28,639 nucleotides of DNA, taken from contig JABFRZ010000682.1 in assembly GCA_013140785.1 (NCBI GenBank), forward strand, positions 1 to 28,639, written 5' to 3'. Shown piece after piece: positions 1 through 8,938 of the stretch. How positions within the stretch are numbered: the first letter of the stretch is position 1; every line of letters starts with the position of its first letter. The position numbers and the translations under genes were made by a program. The notes below the pieces were generated by a model that ran no database searches, was not told the DNA's origin, and worked only from the letters and a program-made list of their open reading frames with translations. This DNA is from Planctomycetota bacterium (GTDB taxonomy: Bacteria; Planctomycetota; UBA1135; GCA-002686595).

Positions 1-935
1 CTGAAGACCAGCGTCAGGACACGTGCCGCCGCTCCGGAGGAAGAGAGGTCGCGTTGGAAGGCGCCCAAGCTGCGCGCGAGCTCCTCGAGCCGGGCCGCGT
101 GCAGCGCGGCCTGGCGCGCGTGCGTATCGAAGCCGCCCAGCGTGACGAGAAACAGGCGCGTATCGAACCCGCCGGCGACCAGCCGCCCGACCAGGCGCAG
201 CTTGCGCGCGAGGCCGAAGTCGGGGTATTCGGCATGCGTCGCGCGCGTGATCACCTCTTCCATCCGGTCGGCGGCGGCGTAGGCGCTGCGCGCGGCTCCG
301 CGCAGGAAGGCGAGATCGCCGCTCGCGTTCGCCTCGTCGCGCGCGAGGCTCGTGCGTTCCCGCGCGAGGCCCCGATGCTCTGCGATCCGCAGGCTGTTCT
401 CGTCGCGCACGGTCGGAGCGAAGAGGCTCGCACCCATCATCGCGAGCGGTAGGTTCTCGTCACCGATGTGCAGGGCCGGCATAGCGCCCGGGTGGGCCGC
501 CACGAGCTGGTCGGCCATCCTTCCCAGCCAGCCAACCCCGCGCGGGGGCGACACCGGATCGGCGCTGTGCCAGATCTCGAGCGAGCGGAAGTGCGAGCGG
601 CTGGCGTTCGGGTAGCCGACGCCCTGTATCACGGTCATGCGGCCCTCGGCGTAGAGCTCGGCCAGCTCACCCAGCGCCGGGTGCAGACCGTGGTCGCCGT
701 CGAGCGTGTGCAGGCTCGTGCTCTTCAGCCCGAGCGTCGGGCGCAGCTGGAAGTACTCGTCCTGGCGATGGGGAACGACTGTGTTCAGGCCGTCGTTGCC
801 GCCCGTGAGCTGCACGACCACGAGCACGCGCTCGCCGTCACCTCTCGTCAGTCGGCGGCCAAGAGGCGCGAGAGCGGGTACGAGCGCCGTGACGCGCACT
901 CCTTCGACCAGGAACTGCCTGCGTGTGACGAACAT
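1..935 (-). CDS. DUF1501 family protein, Tat-exported (C-terminus cut by window edge)
   Basis: The minus-strand frame opens with ATG at 933-935 and stays open to the window edge, giving about 310 residues without a stop. The N-terminus is a twin-arginine signal, TRRQFLVEG, followed by a short hydrophobic stretch ending near ALAPL, so Tat export is likely. Family signatures are VVVQLTGGNDGLNTVVP near residue 40 and LGGFDTHARQ near the visible end. DUF1501 proteins resemble the AlkP/sulfatase fold and are usually encoded beside DUF1800, as here. The start lies 14 bp after the DUF1800 stop, with the purine-rich sequence GGCGGAAG before it. The expected C-terminal third is outside the window. The molecular function of the family is not established, so I assign none. 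Confidence 0.93.
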   Translation of the reverse strand, partial: MFVTRRQFLVEGVRVTALVPALAPLGRRLTRGDGERVLVVVQLTGGNDGLNTVVPHRQDEYFQLRPTLGLKSTSLHTLDGDHGLHPALGELAELYAEGRMTVIQGVGYPNASRSHFRSLEIWHSADPVSPPRGVGWLGRMADQLVAAHPGAMPALHIGDENLPLAMMGASLFAPTVRDENSLRIAEHRGLARERTSLARDEANASGDLAFLRGAARSAYAAADRMEEVITRATHAEYPDFGLARKLRLVGRLVAGGFDTRLFLVTLGGFDTHARQAALHAARLEELARSLGAFQRDLSSSGAAARVLTLVF

Positions 936-949
936 GAGGGCCTTCCGCC

Positions 950-2248
950 TCAGAAGAGCTGGAACTCTGGGGACGTGAGCACGAGCGCCACCGCGGCTGC
1001 GCGCGCGTCGTCGCGGCCGGCGGCCACGAGGCGTTCGAGCTCCGCCTGCGGGGCTTGGCCGGCCGCCTCGGGCAGCAAGCGCTCGAGGACGCGGGCGGGC
1101 AGCGACTCGTCGGATCCCGCGAGACCGGGCGCGAGGTTCAATTCGGCCACGCCCCCAGCGCCAGCCGCCAGTTCGGACAGTGCGTTATGGCGCGCGATCC
1201 AGCTGCCCGAATGGATCCAGGCGCGCCCGCCGTCCCAGCCCTTGACCGAGGGCGGACGGAAGAGCGCCTGGCCCATGTCGGCGGCCAGGCGCGCGGCCCG
1301 TTTGGGTACGAGCGAGGCGTCGAGCGCGCGCGCCGCCACGGCCAGGAGCTCGACCGGACCTGCAATGCGCGAGCGGCGCGCCGCGGGCGAGAAGAAGAGC
1401 CGCGAGGCCAGCAGGATCTCCAGCGTACGCTCGATGTGCCACTCGACCTGCACCAGGACGCGCGCGAGCGCCTCGATCCATTCCTCGGCCGCCGCCGGCG
1501 CGACGAAGGCCTCGAGCAACACGCGCGCGACGTGTCGCGCGCAGGCCGGCTGCTCCAGCACCAAGCCGAGCGCCCCGTCGCCGTCCCAGTTGCCGGTTCG
1601 GCCGAAGAGCGTCTTGTCGCCCTCGTCGTGGTGCTCGCGGCGAAAGACGAACGAGCGCCCCGCCGTGCCCCAGCCGGAGAAGGCGCGCGCGGCCTCTTGG
1701 ATGTCGCGCTCGCAGTAGTGTCCGATGCCCAGGGTGAAGAGCTCCATCACCTCGCGTGCGAAGTTCTCGTTCGGGTGACCGCGGCGGTTGCTGTCGCCGT
1801 CGAGCCAGACCAGCATCGCGGGGTCGCGCGCCACGGCGCGCAGGAGCACGCGGAAGTCACCCAGGCCATGCGCACGGAACAGCTCGTTCTGGGCGTGCAT
1901 CAGGCGAACGTCGTCGACCTTGTCGTTCGAGGTCGCGAACAGGTCGTGCCAGACGAGCGCCATGCGCTCGCGCAGCGGCGCGCCGCCTGCGAGGATCAAG
2001 GCCATCCACCAGGCTTGCAGCAACTCGAGGTCAGCCGCGGCGAGCAGGGGGCGGATCGAGGCACGCAGCTCGGGTGCCGTGTGATCCGCGAACAGGCGTG
2101 CGAGCGTCGGCGCGAGGCCCTCGTCCAGCGCCCGTTCCAGCTCCTCCGGACGAGCTCCGAAGCCGGCGCGTCGGTAGAGGTGCAGCGCGGCCGGGCGATC
2201 CCATTCTCCGGCGCGCGGGCGCCAGGGCTGGAGCAGTTCGCCCGTCAT
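950..2248 (-). CDS. DUF1800 domain-containing protein
   Basis: This 432-residue protein matches the DUF1800 family along its length. The early motif HLYRRAGFGARPEEL, the LVWHDLFATSNDKV segment, MLVWLDGDSNRRGHPNENFA, and AREVMELFTLGIGHY followed by EAARAFSGWG are all typical. The length is slightly short for the family, and no signal peptide is visible. The ATG at 2246-2248 overlaps the stop of the upstream gene in an ATGA arrangement, which implies translational coupling. The DUF1501 gene follows 14 bp after its stop. DUF1800/DUF1501 pairs are common in Planctomycetota, Verrucomicrobiota and some Proteobacteria. Their biochemical role is unknown, although an envelope or extracellular function is suggested by the exported partner. 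Confidence 0.95.
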   Translation of the reverse strand: MTGELLQPWRPRAGEWDRPAALHLYRRAGFGARPEELERALDEGLAPTLARLFADHTAPELRASIRPLLAAADLELLQAWWMALILAGGAPLRERMALVWHDLFATSNDKVDDVRLMHAQNELFRAHGLGDFRVLLRAVARDPAMLVWLDGDSNRRGHPNENFAREVMELFTLGIGHYCERDIQEAARAFSGWGTAGRSFVFRREHHDEGDKTLFGRTGNWDGDGALGLVLEQPACARHVARVLLEAFVAPAAAEEWIEALARVLVQVEWHIERTLEILLASRLFFSPAARRSRIAGPVELLAVAARALDASLVPKRAARLAADMGQALFRPPSVKGWDGGRAWIHSGSWIARHNALSELAAGAGGVAELNLAPGLAGSDESLPARVLERLLPEAAGQAPQAELERLVAAGRDDARAAAVALVLTSPEFQLF

Positions 2249-4032
2249 CGTTCCGTTGCCGCATGAGGCTGCGTTGATGCGCGAGGCTCAGTTGGCGCGC
2301 GAGCCAGGCGCAGCTCCAGCACGAGTTCGGGAGCGGAGCGGTCCTCGCCGCCGAACTCGACGTGCGCGCCTTCGAAGGCCGCGAGCGCGCGGCACAGGCC
2401 CCGGATCTCCTGCTCGGCTGCCGCACGCGAGAATCCGTCTGTCAGCATCTTGCGGGCCACCAGGACCTCCAAGTTCTGGTCGAGCGCCGCGCGCCAGCCG
2501 CGCGCATCCAGGTCGAGGGTCTCGCGTGGATCCCACGCGGCGCCGGGCCTCGCACCCGCAAGTTCACGCACGAGCTCGCGCACCAGCGATTCGTGCGTGC
2601 CCAACACGAGGTGCCGGCCGACGACCGCCAGCGCAGGCTCGAGGTTGTGGCGCACGTCCACGCCCTCGCCCGGAACGGGCGTGGAGAAGCGCGCGGCGCT
2701 GATCTCGACCGCACCCTCGCGTGCGAGGTGAAGGCGCATGCTCTTCCGGCCCTTCTGCGCCTGATCCACGTTGATGAGCGCCACGCTGGTCTGGAATGCG
2801 GCCGTCCACTGCTCAGCCGCACGCTCGTCGTCGAGCACCACCACGACGGCCACGCCAGGCAGCGGGATCTCCGGGCGCCGCTCGTCGGCGAACTCGAGCT
2901 CGCGCGACACGAGCCGGATCCAAGGCGAAACCCGCGCGAGGACCTCCTCGCCGAGATCCTGGCCCTCGAAGAGGAGCGCTGCGTTGGTGATGGCCTCGGC
3001 GAAGTCGGGCAGCGACTCGGGCGCGAAGAGCTCGGAACGCAGGGTGAAGTAGCGCGCGAAGTCGCGGTAAAGCAGGGCCTGTGCCAGACCATTCGCCGCC
3101 AGCTCGGCCGGCACGGCTCCCTCGCGCGCCATGGGCGCGAGGGCCGTGACACACGGCGCCTCGTGAGCTCGGAGGCGCAGCTCCAGGCCATGTTCGCCGC
3201 GCAGCGCCAGGGCGGCCGAGAGCGCGCGGGCGGAGAAGAGTGCGCCAGCCTGCGCCCCGAGGATGGCTTGGACCGCGGGTGAGTGATTCGAGCCGCGCAG
3301 GTCGCGGAAGCCCTGGTCGGCGTGTGGCTCGAGCGCGGACAGCTCGAACCAGGCCCAAAGCGCCGTGTCCTCCGGCCGTGCCGAGTGGTGCGCGAGGAAA
3401 CCCGGACGATCGAGCAACCCGCGCCCATCGGGATCTGCCGCCAGCTCGAGTACTTCAGCAACCAAGTCACGGCCGTTGCCGAACACGAGCAACGCTTCGC
3501 GCCGCGCGATCACGGCCTCGCCGAGTCTCCAAACCTCGGCGCCACTCCAGCGCTCGTGCGGCGCGTCCAGGCCGCCCGGCCAGCCGACCTGCCGCTCGAT
3601 CGCGTCGAACACGAGCCCGAGGTGGCGCGCGACCGTGTCCGCGTCGCGGCCGAGCGCGAGCACGACCGTCTTCTTGGATTCTGGGTCGAAGCCCAGCCCG
3701 AGGCCACGCTCGGTGAACTCCGCGGCCGAGAGCAGCGCGGATTCGCCCAGCCAGGCCTCGGCCTTGACGAGCGCTTCGACAGGAGACACCGGAAGATCGT
3801 CCAGCCAGCTTCCGCCGAACTCACTTGCCTGCAGCGCGCGCAGGAAGGGGTAGTCGAGACCCTGCTCGAGCACCGGGTGGAGTCCGCTTGCGTCGAGGTA
3901 GACGAGGCAGCGCTCCGGCACCAGCGAAGCGAGTGCGCGGTCCGCCGCCAGCGGGGCGGGCGGTTCGGTCCGCGGCCACGGTCTCAGGACGGACAGCAGG
4001 GCGAGGGCAGCGATCGGTAGGAGTCGATTCAT
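2245..4032 (-). CDS. Secreted hypothetical protein, DUF3352-like
   Basis: I place the start at the ATG at 4030-4032 because it begins a signal peptide, MNRLLPIAALALLSVL, giving about 595 residues. A second in-frame ATG lies 24 bp upstream (4054-4056), and the open frame extends to 4236 without signal-like sequence. The mature region starts with SLVPERCLVYLDASG and contains alternating hydrophobic strands and charged helices, including VAVVVVLDDERAAEQW and LAVVGRHLVLGTHESLV. This pattern resembles planctomycete DUF3352-type secreted proteins, but I cannot confirm that without a profile search. No catalytic motif is evident. It is the first gene of the operon with DUF1800 and DUF1501, and its stop overlaps the DUF1800 start by 4 bp, so it probably works with that pair in the envelope. 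Confidence 0.8.
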   Translation of the reverse strand: MNRLLPIAALALLSVLRPWPRTEPPAPLAADRALASLVPERCLVYLDASGLHPVLEQGLDYPFLRALQASEFGGSWLDDLPVSPVEALVKAEAWLGESALLSAAEFTERGLGLGFDPESKKTVVLALGRDADTVARHLGLVFDAIERQVGWPGGLDAPHERWSGAEVWRLGEAVIARREALLVFGNGRDLVAEVLELAADPDGRGLLDRPGFLAHHSARPEDTALWAWFELSALEPHADQGFRDLRGSNHSPAVQAILGAQAGALFSARALSAALALRGEHGLELRLRAHEAPCVTALAPMAREGAVPAELAANGLAQALLYRDFARYFTLRSELFAPESLPDFAEAITNAALLFEGQDLGEEVLARVSPWIRLVSRELEFADERRPEIPLPGVAVVVVLDDERAAEQWTAAFQTSVALINVDQAQKGRKSMRLHLAREGAVEISAARFSTPVPGEGVDVRHNLEPALAVVGRHLVLGTHESLVRELVRELAGARPGAAWDPRETLDLDARGWRAALDQNLEVLVARKMLTDGFSRAAAEQEIRGLCRALAAFEGAHVEFGGEDRSAPELVLELRLARAPTEPRASTQPHAATER

Positions 4033-4146
4033 CGGGCGAGTCTCGGTTCGAGTCATCCGTAGAGCCCCGCGATCGGAAGACGTGAAAGGAAACGTACGAG
4101 CGCCCTTTCGGGAACCGTTGCCATGGTCGGAATCCAGAGCCGCGGG

Positions 4147-4174
4147 CAGAATGGTGAGGCCAGAATGGTGAGGT
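4147..4174. repeat. Tandem direct repeat of 14 bp in a divergent promoter region
   Basis: CAGAATGGTGAGGC is followed immediately by CAGAATGGTGAGGT, so two 14-bp units differ only at the last base. They lie in the roughly 200-bp gap (4033-4234) between the leftward DUF3352-like/DUF1800/DUF1501 operon and the rightward amidohydrolase operon. The position fits an operator shared by both transcription units, but no regulator is known. I see no convincing -35/-10 pair elsewhere in the gap. Confidence 0.6.
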
Positions 4175-4234
4175 TGGTCCCGCTGCCTCGCTGGCGCGGC
4201 GCCGCTCACAGCTTCCCCCTGCACCGGAATTGGC

Positions 4235-6052
4235 ATGAGCCTTCGTCGTCAGCTCCTGGGTTGCATGGCCGCCATCGGAGCCCTCGCTCCGCATGCGAGC
4301 GCCCAGGCCACTCCCCGCCCCCAGCCCTTCTGCATCCGGGGCGTGTCGCTCGATCGGGCGGGTGAGGTCAAGGCCACCCTGATCCTACGCGCCGGCGCGA
4401 TCGCCGCCGTGCTCGACGAGGCTGCCCCGGTTCCACCCGGCGTGCGCGTGATCGACGGCGCCGGCCTGCTCTGCCTGCCGGCCTTCTTGGACTCATACTC
4501 ACGCCAGGGATGCACCGTGCCGCAGCCGGTCAAGGACCAGGACGTTCCGCCGGATGTCTTGGCCGACGTGGGCATCGACATGCGCTTGGCCAACCGCAAG
4601 GGCATCCAGCCGGCGTTCCTCGCCGCCACGGCGCTGGCGATCAGCAAGGAACAGGGTGAGGCTTGGCGCAAGCACGGTTTCGGCGCCTTGCTCGTGGCTC
4701 CGGGCGGTGAACTGCTCTCGGGAACGAGCACGCTCTCCACGACACGCGAGGCCGCGATGAGAGATCTGGTCCTCCGCGACGAGGTCTTCGCACACGCCGC
4801 CTTCGCGGCCAGCGGCCCGGGCTACCCGAGCACCCTGATGGGGTACTTCGCCCAACTGCGGCAGTTCCTGCTCGACTGTCAGCGACAGATCGAGCTCGAA
4901 CAGCGCTACGGGCAGGGGCGCCCCGGACTGCGGCCGCCGTTCGACGCCGAGCTCGCCTCGGGTGCCGCGCTGGTCTCGGGCCAGCGTTCCATCCTGTGCG
5001 AGGCCAGCGAGTCGGATGACATCGAGCGCTGGCTGCGCCTCGCCGACGAGTTCGGACTTTTCCTCGACTTTGTCGGAGGTCTGGAGGCCTGGAGGGTGAA
5101 GGAGATCCTGCTCGAGCGCGACGCAACCGTCGTGTTGACGCTCGACTGGGGCAAGGAAGCCAAGGACCCGCGCCCGAAGGACAAGAAGGGCAAGGAAGAG
5201 ACCGAGAAAGAGAGGGCGGAGAGCGAGCCAGCTCCCGAAGTCGAACCCATGCCGGACCCCGGGGTCGAGCACGAGGTGACAACACCCGCGGACGAGGAGC
5301 AGCTCTGGAAGTACGAGGAGCCCTTCGCCGTGCGACTCGAGCGACGCCAGAAGTGGGAGCAGGGTCGCGACTGCGCCCTGCGGTTGCACGAGGCCGGCGT
5401 ACGCTTCGTCTTCGGCACGGCGAACGGCAAGCCGGGCGAACTCCTGAAGAACGTGCGCTCGTTGGTCGAGGCCGGTTTGCCGGCGGATGTCGCGCTCGAC
5501 GCACTGACACGCCGCGCAGCCGAGTTCCTGGGCGTGGAAGAGCGCCTCGGGAGCATCGCGACGGGTCACGACGCCACGTTCACGCTGTGGCGCGCGGATC
5601 CGTTGACCGACGAGGACGCGAGCCCCGCGTGGATCTTCGTCGATGGCTTTCCGAGCGAGTTCAAGGAACAGGCGAAGAAGAGCAAGGAGAATGGCGTGGG
5701 CCCGGGCGAGGGAGTGGACCCCACGGGGACCTGGCGGCTCGTGTTCGCCGAGGCCGAGGGTGTCAAGGAGGCCACGCTCGCGCTGGAGATGGAGGAAGAC
5801 GGCAGCGTGACCGGCACGCTCGAGTTCGAGAACCCAACGGGCGGTCCCAGGGTCGAGTCCGAGGTCGAGGGGCATGTTGCGGGTGATCAACTCGAGCTCG
5901 AATGCACGCTCGAGTTCGGCGAGTTCGAGATCGACAACACGCTCACGGCCACGATCGAAGGCGACACGCTCGACGGCGAGAGTTCGTACCAGCCTCCCGG
6001 AAGCAATACGACGACCAGGCAGACCTTCAGCGCGAAGCGTGAGCCCGAGTAG
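4235..6052 (+). CDS. Amidohydrolase-like secreted protein lacking the HxH metal motif
   Basis: This 605-residue protein begins with a signal peptide (MSLRRQLLGCMAAIGALAPHASA, cleavage after ASA). It has the amidohydrolase layout: an N-terminal beta sandwich (LILRAGAIAAVL, VRVIDGAGLLCLPAFLDSYS), a barrel-like middle and a C-terminal LGVEERLGSIATGHDATFTLW segment. Where active members have D-x-H-x-H, this one has LDSYSRQG, so a main pair of metal ligands is missing. A highly charged linker of Lys, Glu and Pro runs from about residue 307 to 350. The last 110 residues, from PTGTWRLVFAEAEG, form a beta-rich domain with repeated G-x-V-T-G-T-L elements. It is probably a non-catalytic partner of the double amidohydrolase encoded 10 bp downstream. 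The substrate is unknown. Confidence 0.85.
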   Translation: MSLRRQLLGCMAAIGALAPHASAQATPRPQPFCIRGVSLDRAGEVKATLILRAGAIAAVLDEAAPVPPGVRVIDGAGLLCLPAFLDSYSRQGCTVPQPVKDQDVPPDVLADVGIDMRLANRKGIQPAFLAATALAISKEQGEAWRKHGFGALLVAPGGELLSGTSTLSTTREAAMRDLVLRDEVFAHAAFAASGPGYPSTLMGYFAQLRQFLLDCQRQIELEQRYGQGRPGLRPPFDAELASGAALVSGQRSILCEASESDDIERWLRLADEFGLFLDFVGGLEAWRVKEILLERDATVVLTLDWGKEAKDPRPKDKKGKEETEKERAESEPAPEVEPMPDPGVEHEVTTPADEEQLWKYEEPFAVRLERRQKWEQGRDCALRLHEAGVRFVFGTANGKPGELLKNVRSLVEAGLPADVALDALTRRAAEFLGVEERLGSIATGHDATFTLWRADPLTDEDASPAWIFVDGFPSEFKEQAKKSKENGVGPGEGVDPTGTWRLVFAEAEGVKEATLALEMEEDGSVTGTLEFENPTGGPRVESEVEGHVAGDQLELECTLEFGEFEIDNTLTATIEGDTLDGESSYQPPGSNTTTRQTFSAKREPE

Positions 6053-6062
6053 GAAGACCTCC

Positions 6063-8630
6063 ATGAAGCTGTTCTCCCTCGTCCTGTTCTCCGTGCTCGC
6101 CGGAGCCTCCGGTGACGGCACCACCGAGCACCCGAGCGAACTGGACATCGATCGCATCCCGAGCCTGGATGCGTCCGGCGGCGCCCTGATCCGCGCTGTG
6201 ACGATCCATTCAGCCGTCGCCCCCGCCTTCGTTGCCGACCTGCTCGTCCGAGACGGCGACATCGCCGCGATTGGAACCGACTTGGACGCGCCAAGTGGCG
6301 TGCTCGTGATCGATGGCCGCGGCCGACACCTCGCGCCCGGAGTGATCGACACGCACTCGCACATGGCCATCGACGGCGGCGTCAACGAGGGCACGCTCTC
6401 GATCACCGCCGAGTGCGACATCAGCGATGTGATCGAGCCGGACGACGTCTCGATCTACCGCGCGCTGGCCGGTGGCGTGACCACCATCCAGTGCCTGCAC
6501 GGCTCGGCCAACGCGATCGGCGGCCGTAGCGAGGTCCTGAAACTGCGCTGGAAGCGCCGCGCGGACGAGCTGCGCTTCCCGGGCGCAGCGCAGGGCATCA
6601 AGTTCGCGCTGGGCGAGAACCCGAAGCGTTCCAACTTCAGTCCCGGCGAGCGCTATCCCGCCACGCGCCCCGGGGTCGAGTCGGTCTTCTTGCGCGCGTT
6701 CAAGCGCGCGCTCGAGTACCAGTCCGAGTGGGCCACCTTCGAGGCCGCGCGCGGGCGTGGCGAAGACGTCGCAGCGCCGCGGCGCGACGTGCGTCTCGAC
6801 GTGCTCTCCGGGATCCTGACGGGCGACGTGCGCGTCCATTCGCACTGCTATCGCGCGGACGAGATCCTGATGCTGCTGCGCACGGCCGAGAACTTCGGCT
6901 TCCGTGTGCAGACGTTGCAGCACGTGCTCGAGGGCTACAAGGTCGCGCACGAGATCGCGCAGCACGGCGCGGGCACCTCGACCTTCAGCGATTGGTGGAG
7001 CTACAAGGTCGAGGCCTACGACGCCATCCCGCAGAATGCGGCCTTGCTCGACGAGGCCGGCGTCATCTCGACGCTGAACTCGGACAGCGACGAGCTCATT
7101 CGCCACCTCTACCACGAGGCCGCGAAGTCGGTGCGCTACGCCGGGCTCGACCCGGTGCGCGCGCTCCGGCTCGTTACGCTCAACTCGGCCATACAGCTCG
7201 GCATACAGGAGCACGTCGGGTCGATCGAGGTCGGCAAGGACGCGGACCTCGTGCTGTTGAACGCCGACCCGCTCTCGGTCTACGCGCGCGTCGAGTGGAC
7301 GATGGTGGACGGCAAGATCGAGTTCCAGCGGCGCGACGCCTTCGGTCTCGACGCAGGCAACGTCCCGGCGCACCTGCTGGTCGTGGAGGCGCCGGTCGAG
7401 GCCGGCTTCGATCCGCGCGCGGCCGACCTCCTCGCAATCGTCGGCGGCACGCTGCATCCCATCGCGGACGCCGACGTTCCCAGCGGCACGCTGCTGATCC
7501 AGGGCGGGCGCATTGTCGATCTCGGAGCCGACGTCGTCGTGCCGGCCGGAGCGCAGGTGATCGACGCTGCCGGCCAGCACGTCTGGCCGGGCATGATCGC
7601 CCTGAACACGTCGCTCGGGCTGCGCGAGATCGGCTCGGTGCGCGGCACGTTGGACGACGCGGAGATCGGCGGCAATCAACCCGACGTGCGCGTGGCCAGC
7701 TCGATCCACGCCGATTCGGAGCACATTCCGGTGACGCGCACCAGCGGCATCACGCGCTCACAAACAGCGCCTCAAGGCGCTGGTCCGTTCCGCGGCCAGT
7801 CGGCCGTCATGCGCCTCGGCGGTGACACCTGGGAGGAAGCGCTCACGCTCGATCGCGACATGCTGCACGTGCGCTTCCCGGTCACGCCCAACGTGGCCGA
7901 CGAGAAGAGGGAGAAGAAGCCGGACGAGCTCGATGAGATGAAGAAGCTCCTGGCCGAGGCGCGCGAGTACGGGCGCCTGATGGACGAGGCTGCGCAGCAG
8001 GGACTGGTGCCGCCGCCCTTCGATCCGCGCTTGGACGCCCTCGTGCCGTACGCGCGCGCACAGAAGCGCGTCGCCGTGCACGCGAACAACGCTCAAACGA
8101 TCCTGCGCGCGCTGGAATTCGTGCAGCAGGAGAAGCTCGATGCCGTGCTCTACGGCGCGGCCGAAGGTTGGAAGGTCGTGAACGCGATCCGAGAGGCCGG
8201 CCTGAGCGTGGTAGTGGGGCCCGTGCTCGCGTTGCCAGCCGCAGACTACGACCCATACGACGCCGCCTACGCCAATGCAGCCGTGTTGCACCGGGCAGGG
8301 GTCGAGATCGCGATCATGGCCGCGGACGACGACAACACGCGCAACCTGCCGCTCCACGCCGGCGTGGCCGTCGCGTACGGACTGCCGCGCGAAGTGGCGC
8401 TGCGTGCCATCACCTACACGCCGGCCAAGTTGCTCGGCCTCGAGTCCGAGCTAGGCAGTCTGGGAGTCGGCAAGCTCGCGGACGTCGTCGTCACCGACGG
8501 CGACCTGCTCGAGGCCACGACGCGCGTCTCGGCCGTGCTCATCGAAGGCCGGGTCCAAGATCTCGGCAACCGCCAGACCGAGCTCTACCACGCTTATCGC
8601 GAACGCATGCAGCGCCTGAGGAGGCAGTAG
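6063..8630 (+). CDS. Secreted double amidohydrolase (active-type N half, degenerate C half)
   Basis: The ATG at 6063 follows an AGGAAG ribosome site and opens a short signal peptide, MKLFSLVLFSVLAGASG, giving 855 residues. The first half is a canonical amidohydrolase. It has APGVIDTHSHMAIDGG with His98 and His100, then IKFALGENPKR, VRVHSHCYRADEIL, LQHVLEGYKVA and STLNSDSDELIRHL, and closes with GSIEVGKDADLVLLNADP. The second half, from about residue 455, repeats the fold (LLIQGGRIVDLGADVVVP, closing with LGSLGVGKLADVVVTDGD), but WPGMIALNTSLGLREIG replaces the metal motif. The order of one intact and one degenerate domain parallels the preceding gene. Related bacterial proteins are annotated as amidohydrolase or imidazolonepropionase-like. 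I infer a periplasmic metal-dependent hydrolase of unknown substrate. Confidence 0.9.
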   Translation: MKLFSLVLFSVLAGASGDGTTEHPSELDIDRIPSLDASGGALIRAVTIHSAVAPAFVADLLVRDGDIAAIGTDLDAPSGVLVIDGRGRHLAPGVIDTHSHMAIDGGVNEGTLSITAECDISDVIEPDDVSIYRALAGGVTTIQCLHGSANAIGGRSEVLKLRWKRRADELRFPGAAQGIKFALGENPKRSNFSPGERYPATRPGVESVFLRAFKRALEYQSEWATFEAARGRGEDVAAPRRDVRLDVLSGILTGDVRVHSHCYRADEILMLLRTAENFGFRVQTLQHVLEGYKVAHEIAQHGAGTSTFSDWWSYKVEAYDAIPQNAALLDEAGVISTLNSDSDELIRHLYHEAAKSVRYAGLDPVRALRLVTLNSAIQLGIQEHVGSIEVGKDADLVLLNADPLSVYARVEWTMVDGKIEFQRRDAFGLDAGNVPAHLLVVEAPVEAGFDPRAADLLAIVGGTLHPIADADVPSGTLLIQGGRIVDLGADVVVPAGAQVIDAAGQHVWPGMIALNTSLGLREIGSVRGTLDDAEIGGNQPDVRVASSIHADSEHIPVTRTSGITRSQTAPQGAGPFRGQSAVMRLGGDTWEEALTLDRDMLHVRFPVTPNVADEKREKKPDELDEMKKLLAEAREYGRLMDEAAQQGLVPPPFDPRLDALVPYARAQKRVAVHANNAQTILRALEFVQQEKLDAVLYGAAEGWKVVNAIREAGLSVVVGPVLALPAADYDPYDAAYANAAVLHRAGVEIAIMAADDDNTRNLPLHAGVAVAYGLPREVALRAITYTPAKLLGLESELGSLGVGKLADVVVTDGDLLEATTRVSAVLIEGRVQDLGNRQTELYHAYRERMQRLRRQ

Positions 8631-8634
8631 CCAC

Positions 8635-8928
8635 ATGGATCAGAAAGAGGTCAAGCTCGACTGTCCGTGCTGCCAGAGCCGGCTCGAGATCGACGTGCGC
8701 ACCGCCTCGGTCGTGCGTTGGCGAAAGAAGGGTGAGCTCGACGAGACCGGCAAGCCCGTGCTGCGCGAAGGCGATTGGAGCGCGGCGTCGGAACGCGTGA
8801 GCAAGCGAATCGGATCCGCGGGCGACAAGTTCGACGAGTCGCTCTCGCGCGAGAAGAAGCGCGCGCAGGACCTCGAAGATCTGTTCCGCAAGGCGAACGA
8901 GAAGCTCGGCAAGAAGGCCGAGGAGTAG
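8635..8928 (+). CDS. Small CxxC (half zinc ribbon) protein with helical tail
   Basis: This 97-residue protein starts 4 bp after the amidohydrolase stop, and a strong GAGGAGG ribosome site lies inside the end of that gene. The N-terminus, VKLDCPCCQSRLEIDV, holds a single CPCC knuckle at about residues 10-13 on a beta hairpin. The rest, from ASERVSKRIGSAGDKF to ANEKLGKKAEE, is charged and probably helical or coiled-coil. With only one cysteine pair, zinc binding would need a second copy, as in a dimer. Similar small proteins starting KLDCPCC occur in several bacterial phyla, but I know of no function. There is no signal peptide, so it is probably cytoplasmic. Confidence 0.85.
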   Translation: MDQKEVKLDCPCCQSRLEIDVRTASVVRWRKKGELDETGKPVLREGDWSAASERVSKRIGSAGDKFDESLSREKKRAQDLEDLFRKANEKLGKKAEE

Positions 8929-8938
8929 CCCGCTGCGC

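Noticed and set aside
4499..6421. Long minus-strand open frame of 640 codons opposite the amidohydrolase genes
   Set aside because: It crosses two conserved plus-strand genes and their junction, with no recognisable motif; it is a codon-bias shadow.
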